NCBI GenBank assembly: GCA_025350645.1
Contig: JANXXM010000061.1
Coordinates: forward strand, 1 to 38,732
Direction of reading: 5' to 3'
Length of the DNA stretch: 38,732 bases
Source of the DNA: Ferruginibacter sp.
Lineage (GTDB): Bacteria > Bacteroidota > Bacteroidia > Chitinophagales > Chitinophagaceae
This document shows positions 10,596-18,773 of this stretch, one piece after another. The position numbers and the translations under genes are program-made. Positions within the stretch are counted from its first letter, which is position 1; each line of letters begins with the position of its first letter. The notes under the pieces were generated by a model. The model was not told the origin of the DNA. It saw only the letters and a program-made list of their open reading frames with translations, and did not search any database.

Positions 10596-10848
10596 AAGAG
10601 AAGGAATAATTAATAATGGGATAGTGAATAGTTTTAATTGATAATTGGATCTTCGTTTATAAGGATCTGCATATTTATTAATTTAAATTCTATATTTCCT
10701 TTTGTAAGCTTTTTAAATTACTTGTTTTTTATCTTTTTGACTAAAGTGGATATTGATAAAATTAATTCAAACAATTTTTATTTTATTAAAGAATTTTTTA
10801 CGATAAAAAAATAAAATCCTCATTATTATTTACAGCATTATCCAATTA
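10596..10848. other. Intergenic region downstream of rseP
   Basis: A strongly AT-rich 253-base gap between the rseP stop codon and the start of the small membrane protein gene. No open frame, clear hairpin-plus-T terminator or repeat was seen. It may hold a promoter for the two downstream minus-strand genes. Confidence 0.35.
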
Positions 10849-12231
10849 TCATTTCCCTCTTCCATAACCTATCCAGTCATTAAGGTTTGCATAAAGCATA
10901 AGCGCAAGTAGAATAACCATACCAACTATCTGTGCTCGTTCCAAAAATTTTTCGCTGGGTTTACGACCAGTAATCATTTCTATAAGCGTAAATAATACAT
11001 GCCCCCCATCTAATGCGGGTATAGGCAACAAATTCATAAATGCAAGGGCTATAGAAAAAAATGCCGTAAGGTTCCAGAAACCCTGCCAATCCCATTGGGT
11101 ACCGGAGAAAGCACCACCCATAGCTTTAAAACCCCCTAACCCTTTAGCAGCACCGGTTTTAGGGTTAAGTATCAATTTAAACTGGTTAATATATTCGCCC
11201 AGTTTTTCGCCAGCCAAATGTATACCCGCAGGCAAAGCGGCAAAAAAACCAAAGTCTTTATGAACAAGTTTTAGCAATCCGATGCTATCCTGCTGTTCTA
11301 AATCTAATGAAGGTGCGCCAATTTTACCTTCTTCATCTACCTTTACGGGTAACTGAGCTATTGCTCCGTTTCGCTCTACTGTAAGTGTAACTGTTTTATT
11401 CTTTTTTCCGTCAAAATAAGTTACTGCATCTTCCATGTATACAATGTTTACAGAATCTACCTTTATAATTTTATCCCATTCCTTAAGGCCTGCTTTTTGT
11501 GCATTTGTAGTATCATCTTTGCCAAATTCGCCTACATAAAAAGGCATGCGCTGGCGTAAAAGTGTTTTTATTTTTTTCTTTTCTACCAATTGCCCTATCA
11601 GGCTCACCGGAATAACTACATTGGCTGTTTTGCCATCACGTATAATATCAATATTTCCACCACCGCTAAACAGTATTTTTTTTGGTACATCTTCAAAGTA
11701 TTTTACAGTATCGCCATTTACTGCTATCACTTTATCACCATTTCTCAATCCTATATTGTACATGAGGGAGTCTGTAACCCATATACCCTCTTTTACAGAG
11801 CTGTTTGGAATTTTATCTTCACCCCATTTCATTAAAATACCTGCATAGATAATAAAGGCCAGTATAACATTTACTGTAACACCACCAAGCATAATAATAA
11901 GCCTTTGCCAGGCCGGTTTACTGCGAAACTCCCATGGCTGCGGAGGCAATTTCATTTGTTCTTTGTCCATACTTTCATCTACCATGCCCGCTATTTTTAC
12001 ATAACCGCCCAGTGGCAACCAGCCAATGCCGTATACAGTGTCACCAATTTTTTTCTTAAAAATAGAAAACCATGGATCGAAGAAAAGATAAAATTTTTCT
12101 ACCCTGCACTTAAACCATTTTGCGGTAATGTAATGCCCAAACTCATGCAGTACCACCAATATTGAAAGCGATAAAAGCAATTGCGCCACTTTTAAACCTA
12201 CGCTTGCCCAGTTAATTGCTAAAAATTCCAT
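10849..12231 (-). CDS. rseP: Site-2 intramembrane metalloprotease RseP
   Basis: Inner-membrane zinc protease of 460 residues. The first membrane helix carries the zinc motif HEFGH at residues 29-33, and the C-terminal motif LDGGH (407-411) supplies the Asp ligand at 408. Between them are PDZ-type segments (for example GLRNGDKVIAVNG near 165 and AGLKEWDKIIKVDSV near 250). In this family the enzyme cuts membrane-tethered anti-sigma factors or leftover signal peptides. The start at 12231 puts HEFGH at the usual depth in the first helix. It lies 152 bases after dxr on the same strand, a dxr-rseP order common in bacteria. No anti-sigma factor is encoded in the window, so its target is unknown. Confidence 0.95.
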   Translation of the reverse strand: MEFLAINWASVGLKVAQLLLSLSILVVLHEFGHYITAKWFKCRVEKFYLFFDPWFSIFKKKIGDTVYGIGWLPLGGYVKIAGMVDESMDKEQMKLPPQPWEFRSKPAWQRLIIMLGGVTVNVILAFIIYAGILMKWGEDKIPNSSVKEGIWVTDSLMYNIGLRNGDKVIAVNGDTVKYFEDVPKKILFSGGGNIDIIRDGKTANVVIPVSLIGQLVEKKKIKTLLRQRMPFYVGEFGKDDTTNAQKAGLKEWDKIIKVDSVNIVYMEDAVTYFDGKKNKTVTLTVERNGAIAQLPVKVDEEGKIGAPSLDLEQQDSIGLLKLVHKDFGFFAALPAGIHLAGEKLGEYINQFKLILNPKTGAAKGLGGFKAMGGAFSGTQWDWQGFWNLTAFFSIALAFMNLLPIPALDGGHVLFTLIEMITGRKPSEKFLERAQIVGMVILLALMLYANLNDWIGYGRGK

Positions 12232-12237
12232 TAAAAA

Positions 12238-12318
12238 GTATTAATTATTAAGATATTAATTATTGAGATATTAGTAATGATATATTATTATTGAGATTTA
12301 AAATTATTTAATATCTCC
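12238..12318. repeat. AT-rich imperfect direct repeats between dxr and rseP
   Basis: The stretch reads as degenerate copies of a unit resembling ATTAATTATTGAGATATTA: near 12240-12258, 12257-12275, and a diverged copy around 12285-12310. It lies in the 152-base dxr-rseP gap. It could be slipped-strand duplication or a structured leader; nothing shows a function. Confidence 0.4.
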
Positions 12319-12383
12319 GTAAATTTAAAGTTGATTGTTTCAAGAACATTATTAGTTATTCATTTTAAAATTATTCATTCTCC

Positions 12384-13553
12384 TCACATTTTCATTACGC
12401 TGGCAGCAAAGTTACGTGCCTCACCATCGCTTTCAAAATATTCATCCAGTGTTGGTTTTGCTATAAAGGGTATTGCTTCCATGGTTTGCTCTACTACTGC
12501 GGTAATATCTAAAAAGCCAATACGATTTTTTAAGAATGCCCACACCGCTATTTCATTTGCAGCATTAAGCACACAAGCCTTGTTGCCACCCGCTTTCAAT
12601 GCTTCTATGGCCAGCCCAAGTGTACGAAAAGTTTTATAATCCGGTTCTTCAAAGGTTAATGAGGGGTATTTCCTAAAGTTTAATCGGGGATAATCGTTTT
12701 TTATTCTTTCGGGAAAACCTAGGGCATATTGTATGGGAAGCTTCATATCTGGAAGCCCCATTTGAGCTTTTACGCTGCCATCTTCAAATTGTACCATACT
12801 GTGAATAATACTTTGCGGGTGCACCACTACTTCTATCTGGTGCGGCTGCAGGTTAAATAACCATTTAGCTTCAATCATCTCCAGCCCTTTGTTCATAAGG
12901 GTTGCAGAGTCTATAGATATTTTTGCACCCATATTCCAGTTGGGATGCTGCAAGGCATGATCCCTTTTTACATTTACCAGAAAGTTTGGCTTTTTTCCAA
13001 GAAAAGGGCCGCCGCTTGCAGTTAAAATTATTTTTTCTATAGGGTTGCGGCTTTCTCCTACCAGGCATTGAAATATAGCAGAATGTTCACTATCAACAGG
13101 TATTATGGGTGCTCGGTTTTCCAGTGCAGTTTGCATTACAATATCGCCTGCAACTACGAGTGTTTCTTTATTGGCAAGTGCTATTACTTTTCCCTTTTTT
13201 ATGGCTCTTAATGTTGGCTTTAAACCTGCAAAACCTACAATAGCGCCCAGCATTACATCGTAGGTATCAAAATCTGCTGCTTCTTCCAGTGCTTTCTCGC
13301 CGCAAAACACTTTTATGCTGGTGGTTGCAAGCGCTTCTTTTACTTCGTTGTATTTTGTTTCATCGCCTATTACTATTGCATTTGGGGAAAACTCCAGCGC
13401 CTGTTTTATGAGTAGTGGGGCATTGGTTTGTGCTGTAAGTATTTCTACTTCCAGCATTTGAGCATTTGCTCTTATAACGTCCAATGCCTGAGTGCCTATA
13501 GAGCCTGTAGAGCCAAAAATAGCTATGCGTTTTTTCTGCTCATTTTCAGCCAT
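12384..13553 (-). CDS. dxr: 1-deoxy-D-xylulose 5-phosphate reductoisomerase
   Basis: Cytoplasmic enzyme of 389 residues that converts 1-deoxy-D-xylulose 5-phosphate to 2-C-methyl-D-erythritol 4-phosphate with NADPH and a divalent metal, the committed step of the MEP isoprenoid pathway. Visible features are the NADPH-binding glycine motif GSTGSIG at residues 14-20, the central metal/substrate region (VDSEHSAIFQ, TASGGPFLG, NWNMGAKISIDSATLMNKGLE) and the C-terminal helical domain with NAANEIAVWAFL. Length is normal. It lies just upstream of rseP on the same strand. Its presence shows that this organism makes isoprenoids by the MEP route. Confidence 0.97.
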   Translation of the reverse strand: MAENEQKKRIAIFGSTGSIGTQALDVIRANAQMLEVEILTAQTNAPLLIKQALEFSPNAIVIGDETKYNEVKEALATTSIKVFCGEKALEEAADFDTYDVMLGAIVGFAGLKPTLRAIKKGKVIALANKETLVVAGDIVMQTALENRAPIIPVDSEHSAIFQCLVGESRNPIEKIILTASGGPFLGKKPNFLVNVKRDHALQHPNWNMGAKISIDSATLMNKGLEMIEAKWLFNLQPHQIEVVVHPQSIIHSMVQFEDGSVKAQMGLPDMKLPIQYALGFPERIKNDYPRLNFRKYPSLTFEEPDYKTFRTLGLAIEALKAGGNKACVLNAANEIAVWAFLKNRIGFLDITAVVEQTMEAIPFIAKPTLDEYFESDGEARNFAASVMKM

Positions 13554-13687
13554 AAATATCCTTGTTTTGTAATTTTATAAAATGCAGAGGGCAATATAGT
13601 GAATAAATTTTGAGGGCAATAGTTACATCTTATTTTCGAAGATGCGGAGCTATAAAATTACGAAATCATTAACGTTGATGTTCCTTG

Positions 13688-15190
13688 CTATAAACCTTCG
13701 TATTTAAATGCTGCCAGCCCATCTGCAATAATTCTATCATTACTTAGTTTAGGTACTTTGTTTTGCCCGCCCAGCTTACCTATACTCTTCATGTAATGCT
13801 TAAAACCATCTTTTTTTACGGGAGTAATTTTTAATCTTTCCAGTATATTTCCTTTAATAAGATCATCGTAATACACATTTTTTTTGCGCAGATGATCATC
13901 CAGTTTTTTTGCAAATGCAGCCATATTCTCTGGTGTATTTTCAAATTCGATAAACCACTCGTGATAGCTTTTTCCCGCATCTAAGGCTATATATGGTGCA
14001 ACCGTAAATTCGTTTATTTTGATATTTTCTTCCTCGGTGGTTTTAAGAATTGAGGCTTCGGCTTCTTCTACAATTACATGCTCGCCAAAGGCAGATATAA
14101 AATGCTTTATACGCCCTGTAACCACCAGCCTGTAAGGATCTACTGAAAGAAATTTAACCGTATCACCAATATTGTATGCCCATAAGCCAGCATTACTACT
14201 TATAACAAGGGCATAGTTTTCTCCTACTTTTATATCTTTAAGGGTTAGCCTTGCCGGCTTCTCCATAGCAAGTTCATCTACAGGTATAAATTCATAAAAT
14301 ATTCCGCTATTGGTATTAAGCAACATTCCCTTTTCTTTTTGAGAATCCTGAAACGCAAAAAAACCTTCGCTTGCAGGAAAAAATTCTATCGTATCTATCT
14401 CCCGCCCGATACTTTCTGTAAGTTTTGCTTTATACGGCGCAAAGTTTACACCCCCCTGTACCATCACACTAAAATTTGGAAAAAGTTCTCCTATTTTTTT
14501 ACCGGATTTTTCTTCTAATTTATCAAAATACATTTGCATCCATGGCGGTATTCCGCTGATGAGCGTCATGTTTTCACTGATGGTTTCTGCTACTATTTTT
14601 TCCAGTTTTTCTTCCCAGTCTTCTACACAATTCGTTTCGTAAGAAGGCAACTGATTGCTGCGCAAATACCGGGGAATATGATGATTTACAATACCGCTTA
14701 GACGCCCTGTGGGTATACCTCCTACCCTTTCCAATACCGGTGAACCGCTTAAAAAAATAAGCTTGCCATCGGCAAATTTTGTATTGCCCGTTTCTACCAT
14801 GTAACATAACAATGCATTGCGGGCAGTATTTATATGGTTGGGTATACTATCTTTTGTAATAGGAATATATTTTGCACCACTTGTAGTACCGCTCGTTTTT
14901 GCAAAATATATGGGTTGTCCTTTCCATAAAATATTATGCTTACCTTCTTTTATTTTTTCTATGTATGGTTTTAAACCTTCGTAATCCCTTACAGGCACCT
15001 GTTGCACAAAATCCTTGTAAGTTTTTATTTCGGTAAAATGATGGTCTTTTCCAAAGGTTGTTTTAGCTGCGGCTTTTATGAGCTGCACAAAAATTTCTTC
15101 CTGGTCTGCCACCGCAGTTACCATGCCTTTTTTTATTTGTTTGTAAATATAATTGGCAAAAGGTTTTGCCAGCCACGATTTTAATTTCAT
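13688..15190 (-). CDS. GH3 family acyl-adenylate ligase-like protein
   Basis: Protein of 500 residues of the GH3 family in the ANL (adenylate-forming) superfamily. Plant members join amino acids to hormone carboxylates through an acyl-AMP; the bacterial role is not established. The ATP-binding motif appears as KTSGTTSGAKYIPIT near residues 94-108. Other family segments are FPASEGFFAFQD near 265, YALVISSNAGLWAYNIGDTVKF near 325 and the hinge region VTGRIKHFISAFGEHV near 355. The C-terminal cap ends KLGGQNKVPKLSNDR. All core motifs look intact, so an active adenylating enzyme is likely. It lies between dxr and the DUF4258 gene on the same strand. Substrate cannot be inferred. Confidence 0.9.
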   Translation of the reverse strand: MKLKSWLAKPFANYIYKQIKKGMVTAVADQEEIFVQLIKAAAKTTFGKDHHFTEIKTYKDFVQQVPVRDYEGLKPYIEKIKEGKHNILWKGQPIYFAKTSGTTSGAKYIPITKDSIPNHINTARNALLCYMVETGNTKFADGKLIFLSGSPVLERVGGIPTGRLSGIVNHHIPRYLRSNQLPSYETNCVEDWEEKLEKIVAETISENMTLISGIPPWMQMYFDKLEEKSGKKIGELFPNFSVMVQGGVNFAPYKAKLTESIGREIDTIEFFPASEGFFAFQDSQKEKGMLLNTNSGIFYEFIPVDELAMEKPARLTLKDIKVGENYALVISSNAGLWAYNIGDTVKFLSVDPYRLVVTGRIKHFISAFGEHVIVEEAEASILKTTEEENIKINEFTVAPYIALDAGKSYHEWFIEFENTPENMAAFAKKLDDHLRKKNVYYDDLIKGNILERLKITPVKKDGFKHYMKSIGKLGGQNKVPKLSNDRIIADGLAAFKYEGL

Positions 15191-15233
15191 GTATTACTTA
15201 TTATTTCAAACCTTATTTTCTAAATGTTATTTA

Positions 15234-15707
15234 TTAATTGCAATCGCATTTCCAGTCTGTATCTAAATCTATAACGGTTACGACCACCACTTCGTTTTCG
15301 TGAGGTGCAAATACTATACGTACATGCTGCCCATCGTGCGTTTTGCCTTCCAGCGGGTAAGTGGCTCCTTTATCGCTATGCTCTATTTTATTGTTATTTA
15401 CAATACCTGTTGCCAGTATTTCTTTTACTTCACTTTCATCAATATGCCTGCAATCCATGCGGCACCTTGCATGGCGGCTGTATACTATTGTTTTGTTCCC
15501 TGCTTTGAGATCTGTGTAAGCCTCAGTAGCATTATTTACCGTTACCCTTCCCTTTTGCCCACGCTGGTTATATTTTATCCAATACAAAAATAATGCTGCT
15601 GCCAGTAAGCCTATGTAAGGAATGTATTTTTTATTCACGTTTGCAAGGTAGCCTTTTTTGATTTTTATTGGAAATTGGTTTATTTGAACGGTTAAATGAT
15701 AAGGCAT
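15234..15707 (-). CDS. DUF4258 domain protein with N-terminal membrane anchor
   Basis: Up to 157 residues. One predicted transmembrane helix (YIPYIGLLAAALFLYWI) is followed by a DUF4258-type domain with RHARCRMDCRHIDESEVKEIL, GKTHDGQHVRIVFAP and VVVVTVIDLDTDWKCDC. The family is small and uncharacterised; some members resemble toxin-like or nuclease-like folds, but nothing here proves that. The cysteines in RHARCRMDC and the terminal CDC could bind a metal (inference). The start is uncertain: a GTG at 15638 would give 134 residues beginning just before the helix, and the sequence before it looks like leader rather than protein. It heads the minus-strand block, 43 bases before the GH3 gene. Confidence 0.75.
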   Translation of the reverse strand: MPYHLTVQINQFPIKIKKGYLANVNKKYIPYIGLLAAALFLYWIKYNQRGQKGRVTVNNATEAYTDLKAGNKTIVYSRHARCRMDCRHIDESEVKEILATGIVNNNKIEHSDKGATYPLEGKTHDGQHVRIVFAPHENEVVVVTVIDLDTDWKCDCN

Positions 15708-15878
15708 TTAAAGTGAAAAGATTATTTGAAGCCACTAACAATTAAAAGAGGAATTGATACTAAAAAGAAATGTAAAACACCAACTATAAAAACTTCATTG
15801 TCATTAAATACTTTCGGAAATTTTGAAGGCTTTCCCGCATCTCATTTTTTTTTCAGATATTTGCTCAATCTCATAAAA

Positions 15879-17141
15879 ATGAATGTTCTACTAAAGAAAG
15901 TTACCATCATCTCTGCCAGCAGTGCTTTTCACAAGCAGGTAAAAGATATTCTTATAATAGATGGCATAATACAAAAAATAAATGATGATATTAATGCTGC
16001 TGATGTGCAAGTGCTAATGGGAAACAATCTTCATGCAAGCATAGGCTGGATGGATATTTTTGCAGATTTTGCTGAGCCTGGTTATGAGCATAGAGAAACG
16101 CTACAAACTGGCGTAAATGCTGCAGCAGCCGGTGGTTTTACTGATGTAATGCTTGTACCAAATACAAACCCTGTTATTGGTTCAAAATCTTCTGTAGAAT
16201 TTTTAATACAACGTGCCGCTGATTTTGCTGTAAACATTTACCCCATTGCAGCAGTTACTAAAAATGCAGAAGGTAATGAACTTGCAGAAATGTACGATAT
16301 GCATGCCAGCGGTGCATTAGCTTTTAGCGATGGAAAAAACAGCATACAGCAATCGGGTATTATTTTAAAAGCATTGCAGTATGTGGCTGCAAAAAATGCG
16401 GTTATTATACAGGTGCCAGATGATAAAAGTATAAGTGATGGCGGCCTAATGAATGAAGGTATTATAAGTACCAGGCTTGGCTTGCCCGGCAAACCTGCAC
16501 TTGCCGAAGAAATAATGATAGCAAGGGATATCGCACTGCTGCGGTACACCAATTCCAGGCTGCACATTACCGGCGTATCTACCAAAAAAGGATTAAATAT
16601 TATTGCTGCCGCAAAAAAAGAAGGGCTGCAGGTAACCTGCTCCGTTACGCCATATCATGTTGTTTTTTGCGATAATGAATTAGAAAGTTACGATACCAAT
16701 TTAAAGCTAAACCCACCCCTGCGTACACAGGAAGATAGAGATGCAATTTGTGCGGCACTGTTTGATGGAACAATAGATACAATAGCCAGCCACCACAGCC
16801 CGCAGCATGCAGATGATAAAATGTGTGAATTTGAATATGCTAAAAATGGAATGATTGGTTTGCAAACACTATTTGCGTTGATAAATAAAGCTGCCAATAA
16901 TATGGAAGACATTGTGAAAATGCTTACAGAAAATGCACGAAGTATATTTGGTATAACTATACCTTTTATTAAAGAGGCTGAAAAGGCCTGTCTTACTATA
17001 TTTGAGCCAGATGTTGAATATATTTTTGAAGAGGGGATGAACAAATCTCTTTCTAAAAACAGTGCTTTTACAGGGAGAGAAATGAAGGGGAAAGTAATAG
17101 GAATTATTAATAAAAATAAAATGGTCTTAAATAATCAGTGA
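15879..17141 (+). CDS. Dihydroorotase-like protein lacking the metal site (PyrC' type)
   Basis: Protein of 420 residues with a class I dihydroorotase fold: a small N-terminal beta domain, then segments such as AAAAGGFTDVMLVPNTNP and LKLNPPLRTQEDRDAI. The ATG at 15879 is chosen because the sequence before it (open from a TTG at 15726) has no family character. Nearly every metal-ligand position is changed: HxH of the family is F61-x-D63, the HCED region reads QVPDD (178-182), the His of HVST is G232, and the Asp of ATDHAPH is H305 (ASHHSPQ). It is therefore unlikely to hydrolyse dihydroorotate. In the family such proteins can serve as non-catalytic partners of aspartate carbamoyltransferase (inference here). 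It overlaps the next gene by four bases (GTGA), so translational coupling is likely. Confidence 0.88.
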   Translation: MNVLLKKVTIISASSAFHKQVKDILIIDGIIQKINDDINAADVQVLMGNNLHASIGWMDIFADFAEPGYEHRETLQTGVNAAAAGGFTDVMLVPNTNPVIGSKSSVEFLIQRAADFAVNIYPIAAVTKNAEGNELAEMYDMHASGALAFSDGKNSIQQSGIILKALQYVAAKNAVIIQVPDDKSISDGGLMNEGIISTRLGLPGKPALAEEIMIARDIALLRYTNSRLHITGVSTKKGLNIIAAAKKEGLQVTCSVTPYHVVFCDNELESYDTNLKLNPPLRTQEDRDAICAALFDGTIDTIASHHSPQHADDKMCEFEYAKNGMIGLQTLFALINKAANNMEDIVKMLTENARSIFGITIPFIKEAEKACLTIFEPDVEYIFEEGMNKSLSKNSAFTGREMKGKVIGIINKNKMVLNNQ

Positions 17142-17626
17142 AAAATTTAAGTGCAACATACAAGGGGTTGGTAATAGGAATATTAATGCTGATAATAGCT
17201 GTAATTACTTTTTATATTTTAAAATTACCTGTTACCGGCAACAACCAGTTTATACCCATGATCATTTTTATTGCAGGGATATGCTGGAGTTTATTATCAT
17301 TAAAAATGCATACAGAAACAGTAGTAAGTTTTAAAACTTATTTTAGTGAAGGTTTTAAAACATTTGTAGTGGTAGCATTAATAATGGTAACCTATACTTT
17401 TGTGTTTTATAAACTTAACCCACAGATACTGGAGAACGCTTTAAAAGAAAATAATGTGCTTGCGTTGAAGCAAGGTAACCATACCCCTGCGGAAATAGAT
17501 GCAAACTCCGATAAGCTAAGAAGTATATTTATGCCGATGATGCTTACAATAAACACTATAAAATATTTGATACTGGGTGCGTTGGTTTCATTGATTGGGG
17601 CAGGATTTTTATCACAGAAAAAATAA
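17138..17626 (+). CDS. DUF4199 family membrane protein
   Basis: Protein of 162 residues, probably inner-membrane. Four hydrophobic segments are visible: LVIGILMLIIAVITFYIL, FIPMIIFIAGICWSLLSL, FKTFVVVALIMVTYTFVF and YLILGALVSLIGAGFL. The family motif-like stretch SFKTYFSEGFKT lies between segments two and three, which suits DUF4199; the family has no known function. It starts with GTG at 17138, overlapping the stop codon of the dihydroorotase-like gene by four bases. The glycosyltransferase gene follows 116 bases later. This neighbourhood suggests an envelope role linked to the glycosyltransferase, but that is inference. Confidence 0.82.
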   Translation: MKNLSATYKGLVIGILMLIIAVITFYILKLPVTGNNQFIPMIIFIAGICWSLLSLKMHTETVVSFKTYFSEGFKTFVVVALIMVTYTFVFYKLNPQILENALKENNVLALKQGNHTPAEIDANSDKLRSIFMPMMLTINTIKYLILGALVSLIGAGFLSQKK

Positions 17627-17742
17627 TATAATTTGTTTAAGTATAATTAAAAAAGGCTGCAAAAATAACTGAAGATGAAATGTGCGACGCCACTAATGTT
17701 GCTCATTGCTGCTTCTTTGCCGGGCTAATAAAAAAATAAAAA

Positions 17743-18684
17743 ATGGATCTGTCAATTTTAATACCGCTGTATAATGAAGACGAATCTTTGCCGGAACTTG
17801 CCGCATGGATTGAGCGGGTGATGACTGCAAATAATTACAGCTACGAAGTAATTATGATTGATGATGGCAGTACAGATAACTCGTGGCAGGTAATTGAACA
17901 ACTGCGTTTAAAAAACGGGGCCGTAAAAGGCATAAAATTTCAGCGCAATTACGGAAAAAGTGCTGCACTTAATGAAGGTTTTAAAGCTGCCCAGGGCGAT
18001 GTTATTATTACCATGGATGCAGATATGCAGGACTCGCCTGATGAAATACCGGAACTGCGAAACATGATTTTAAATGAAGGTTTTGATATGGTAAGCGGCT
18101 GGAAAAAAAAGCGGTTTGATAATGCACTTACTAAAAACATTCCATCAAAATTATTTAATGCTGCTGCCCGCAAAAGCAGTGGCATAAAGCTTAACGACTT
18201 TAACTGCGGCCTTAAATCTTACAAGAAAAAAGTAATAAAAAGTATTGAAGTTTATGGCGAAATGCATAGATATATTCCTATACTTGCCAAGTGGGCAGGT
18301 TTTAGAAAAATAGGTGAAAAAGTAGTGGAGCACCGGCCAAGAAAATATGGTGTTACCAAATTTGGCTGGGAGCGTTTTGTAAATGGTTTTCTTGATTTAT
18401 TTTCTATAATGTTTGTAGGCAAATTTGGTAAACGCCCTATGCATTTTTTTGGGTTGTGGGGTACGATTGCCTTCCTAAGTGGATTTACGATTTTTCTTTA
18501 TCTCACAATTTCTAAATTTTTTTTAGATGCCACCGGGCTTACACAGCGCCCCTTATTTTTCTTTGCTATTATGATGATGATCATTGGTTCACAGTTTTTT
18601 TTAGCAGGGTTTATAGGAGAACTGATGGCAAGAAACTCTCCCTACAAAAACAGTTATTTAATTGAAGAAAAGCTGGGCGTTTAA
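17743..18684 (+). CDS. Family 2 glycosyltransferase, DPM1/GtrB-like, membrane-anchored
   Basis: Protein of 313 residues. The N-terminal GT-A domain (about 1-225) has MIDDGSTDNSW at residues ~38-48 and ITMDADMQDSPDEIPEL at ~90-106, the nucleotide-sugar and metal-binding motifs. FNCGLKSYKKKV and HRPRKYGVTKFGWERF are typical of polyprenyl-phosphate glycosyltransferases. Two C-terminal membrane helices (about 235-260 and 268-292) anchor it. Such enzymes move a sugar from UDP- or GDP-sugar to undecaprenyl phosphate at the inner membrane; the sugar here cannot be told. It sits between the DUF4199 gene and a second glycosyltransferase, suggesting a small envelope-glycan unit. Confidence 0.9.
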   Translation: MDLSILIPLYNEDESLPELAAWIERVMTANNYSYEVIMIDDGSTDNSWQVIEQLRLKNGAVKGIKFQRNYGKSAALNEGFKAAQGDVIITMDADMQDSPDEIPELRNMILNEGFDMVSGWKKKRFDNALTKNIPSKLFNAAARKSSGIKLNDFNCGLKSYKKKVIKSIEVYGEMHRYIPILAKWAGFRKIGEKVVEHRPRKYGVTKFGWERFVNGFLDLFSIMFVGKFGKRPMHFFGLWGTIAFLSGFTIFLYLTISKFFLDATGLTQRPLFFFAIMMMIIGSQFFLAGFIGELMARNSPYKNSYLIEEKLGV

Positions 18685-18773
18685 TGGGGAAATAAAATCA
18701 CGGATGTGTATTACCAGACTAGAAGTAAAAAAACTTTTATCAAAAAATAAATCCATTTAAATTTTTCTCATCT

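Noticed and set aside
15726..15878. N-terminal extension of the dihydroorotase-like frame from a TTG
   Set aside because: The added residues have no family character, and the ATG at 15879 gives a normal N-terminus.
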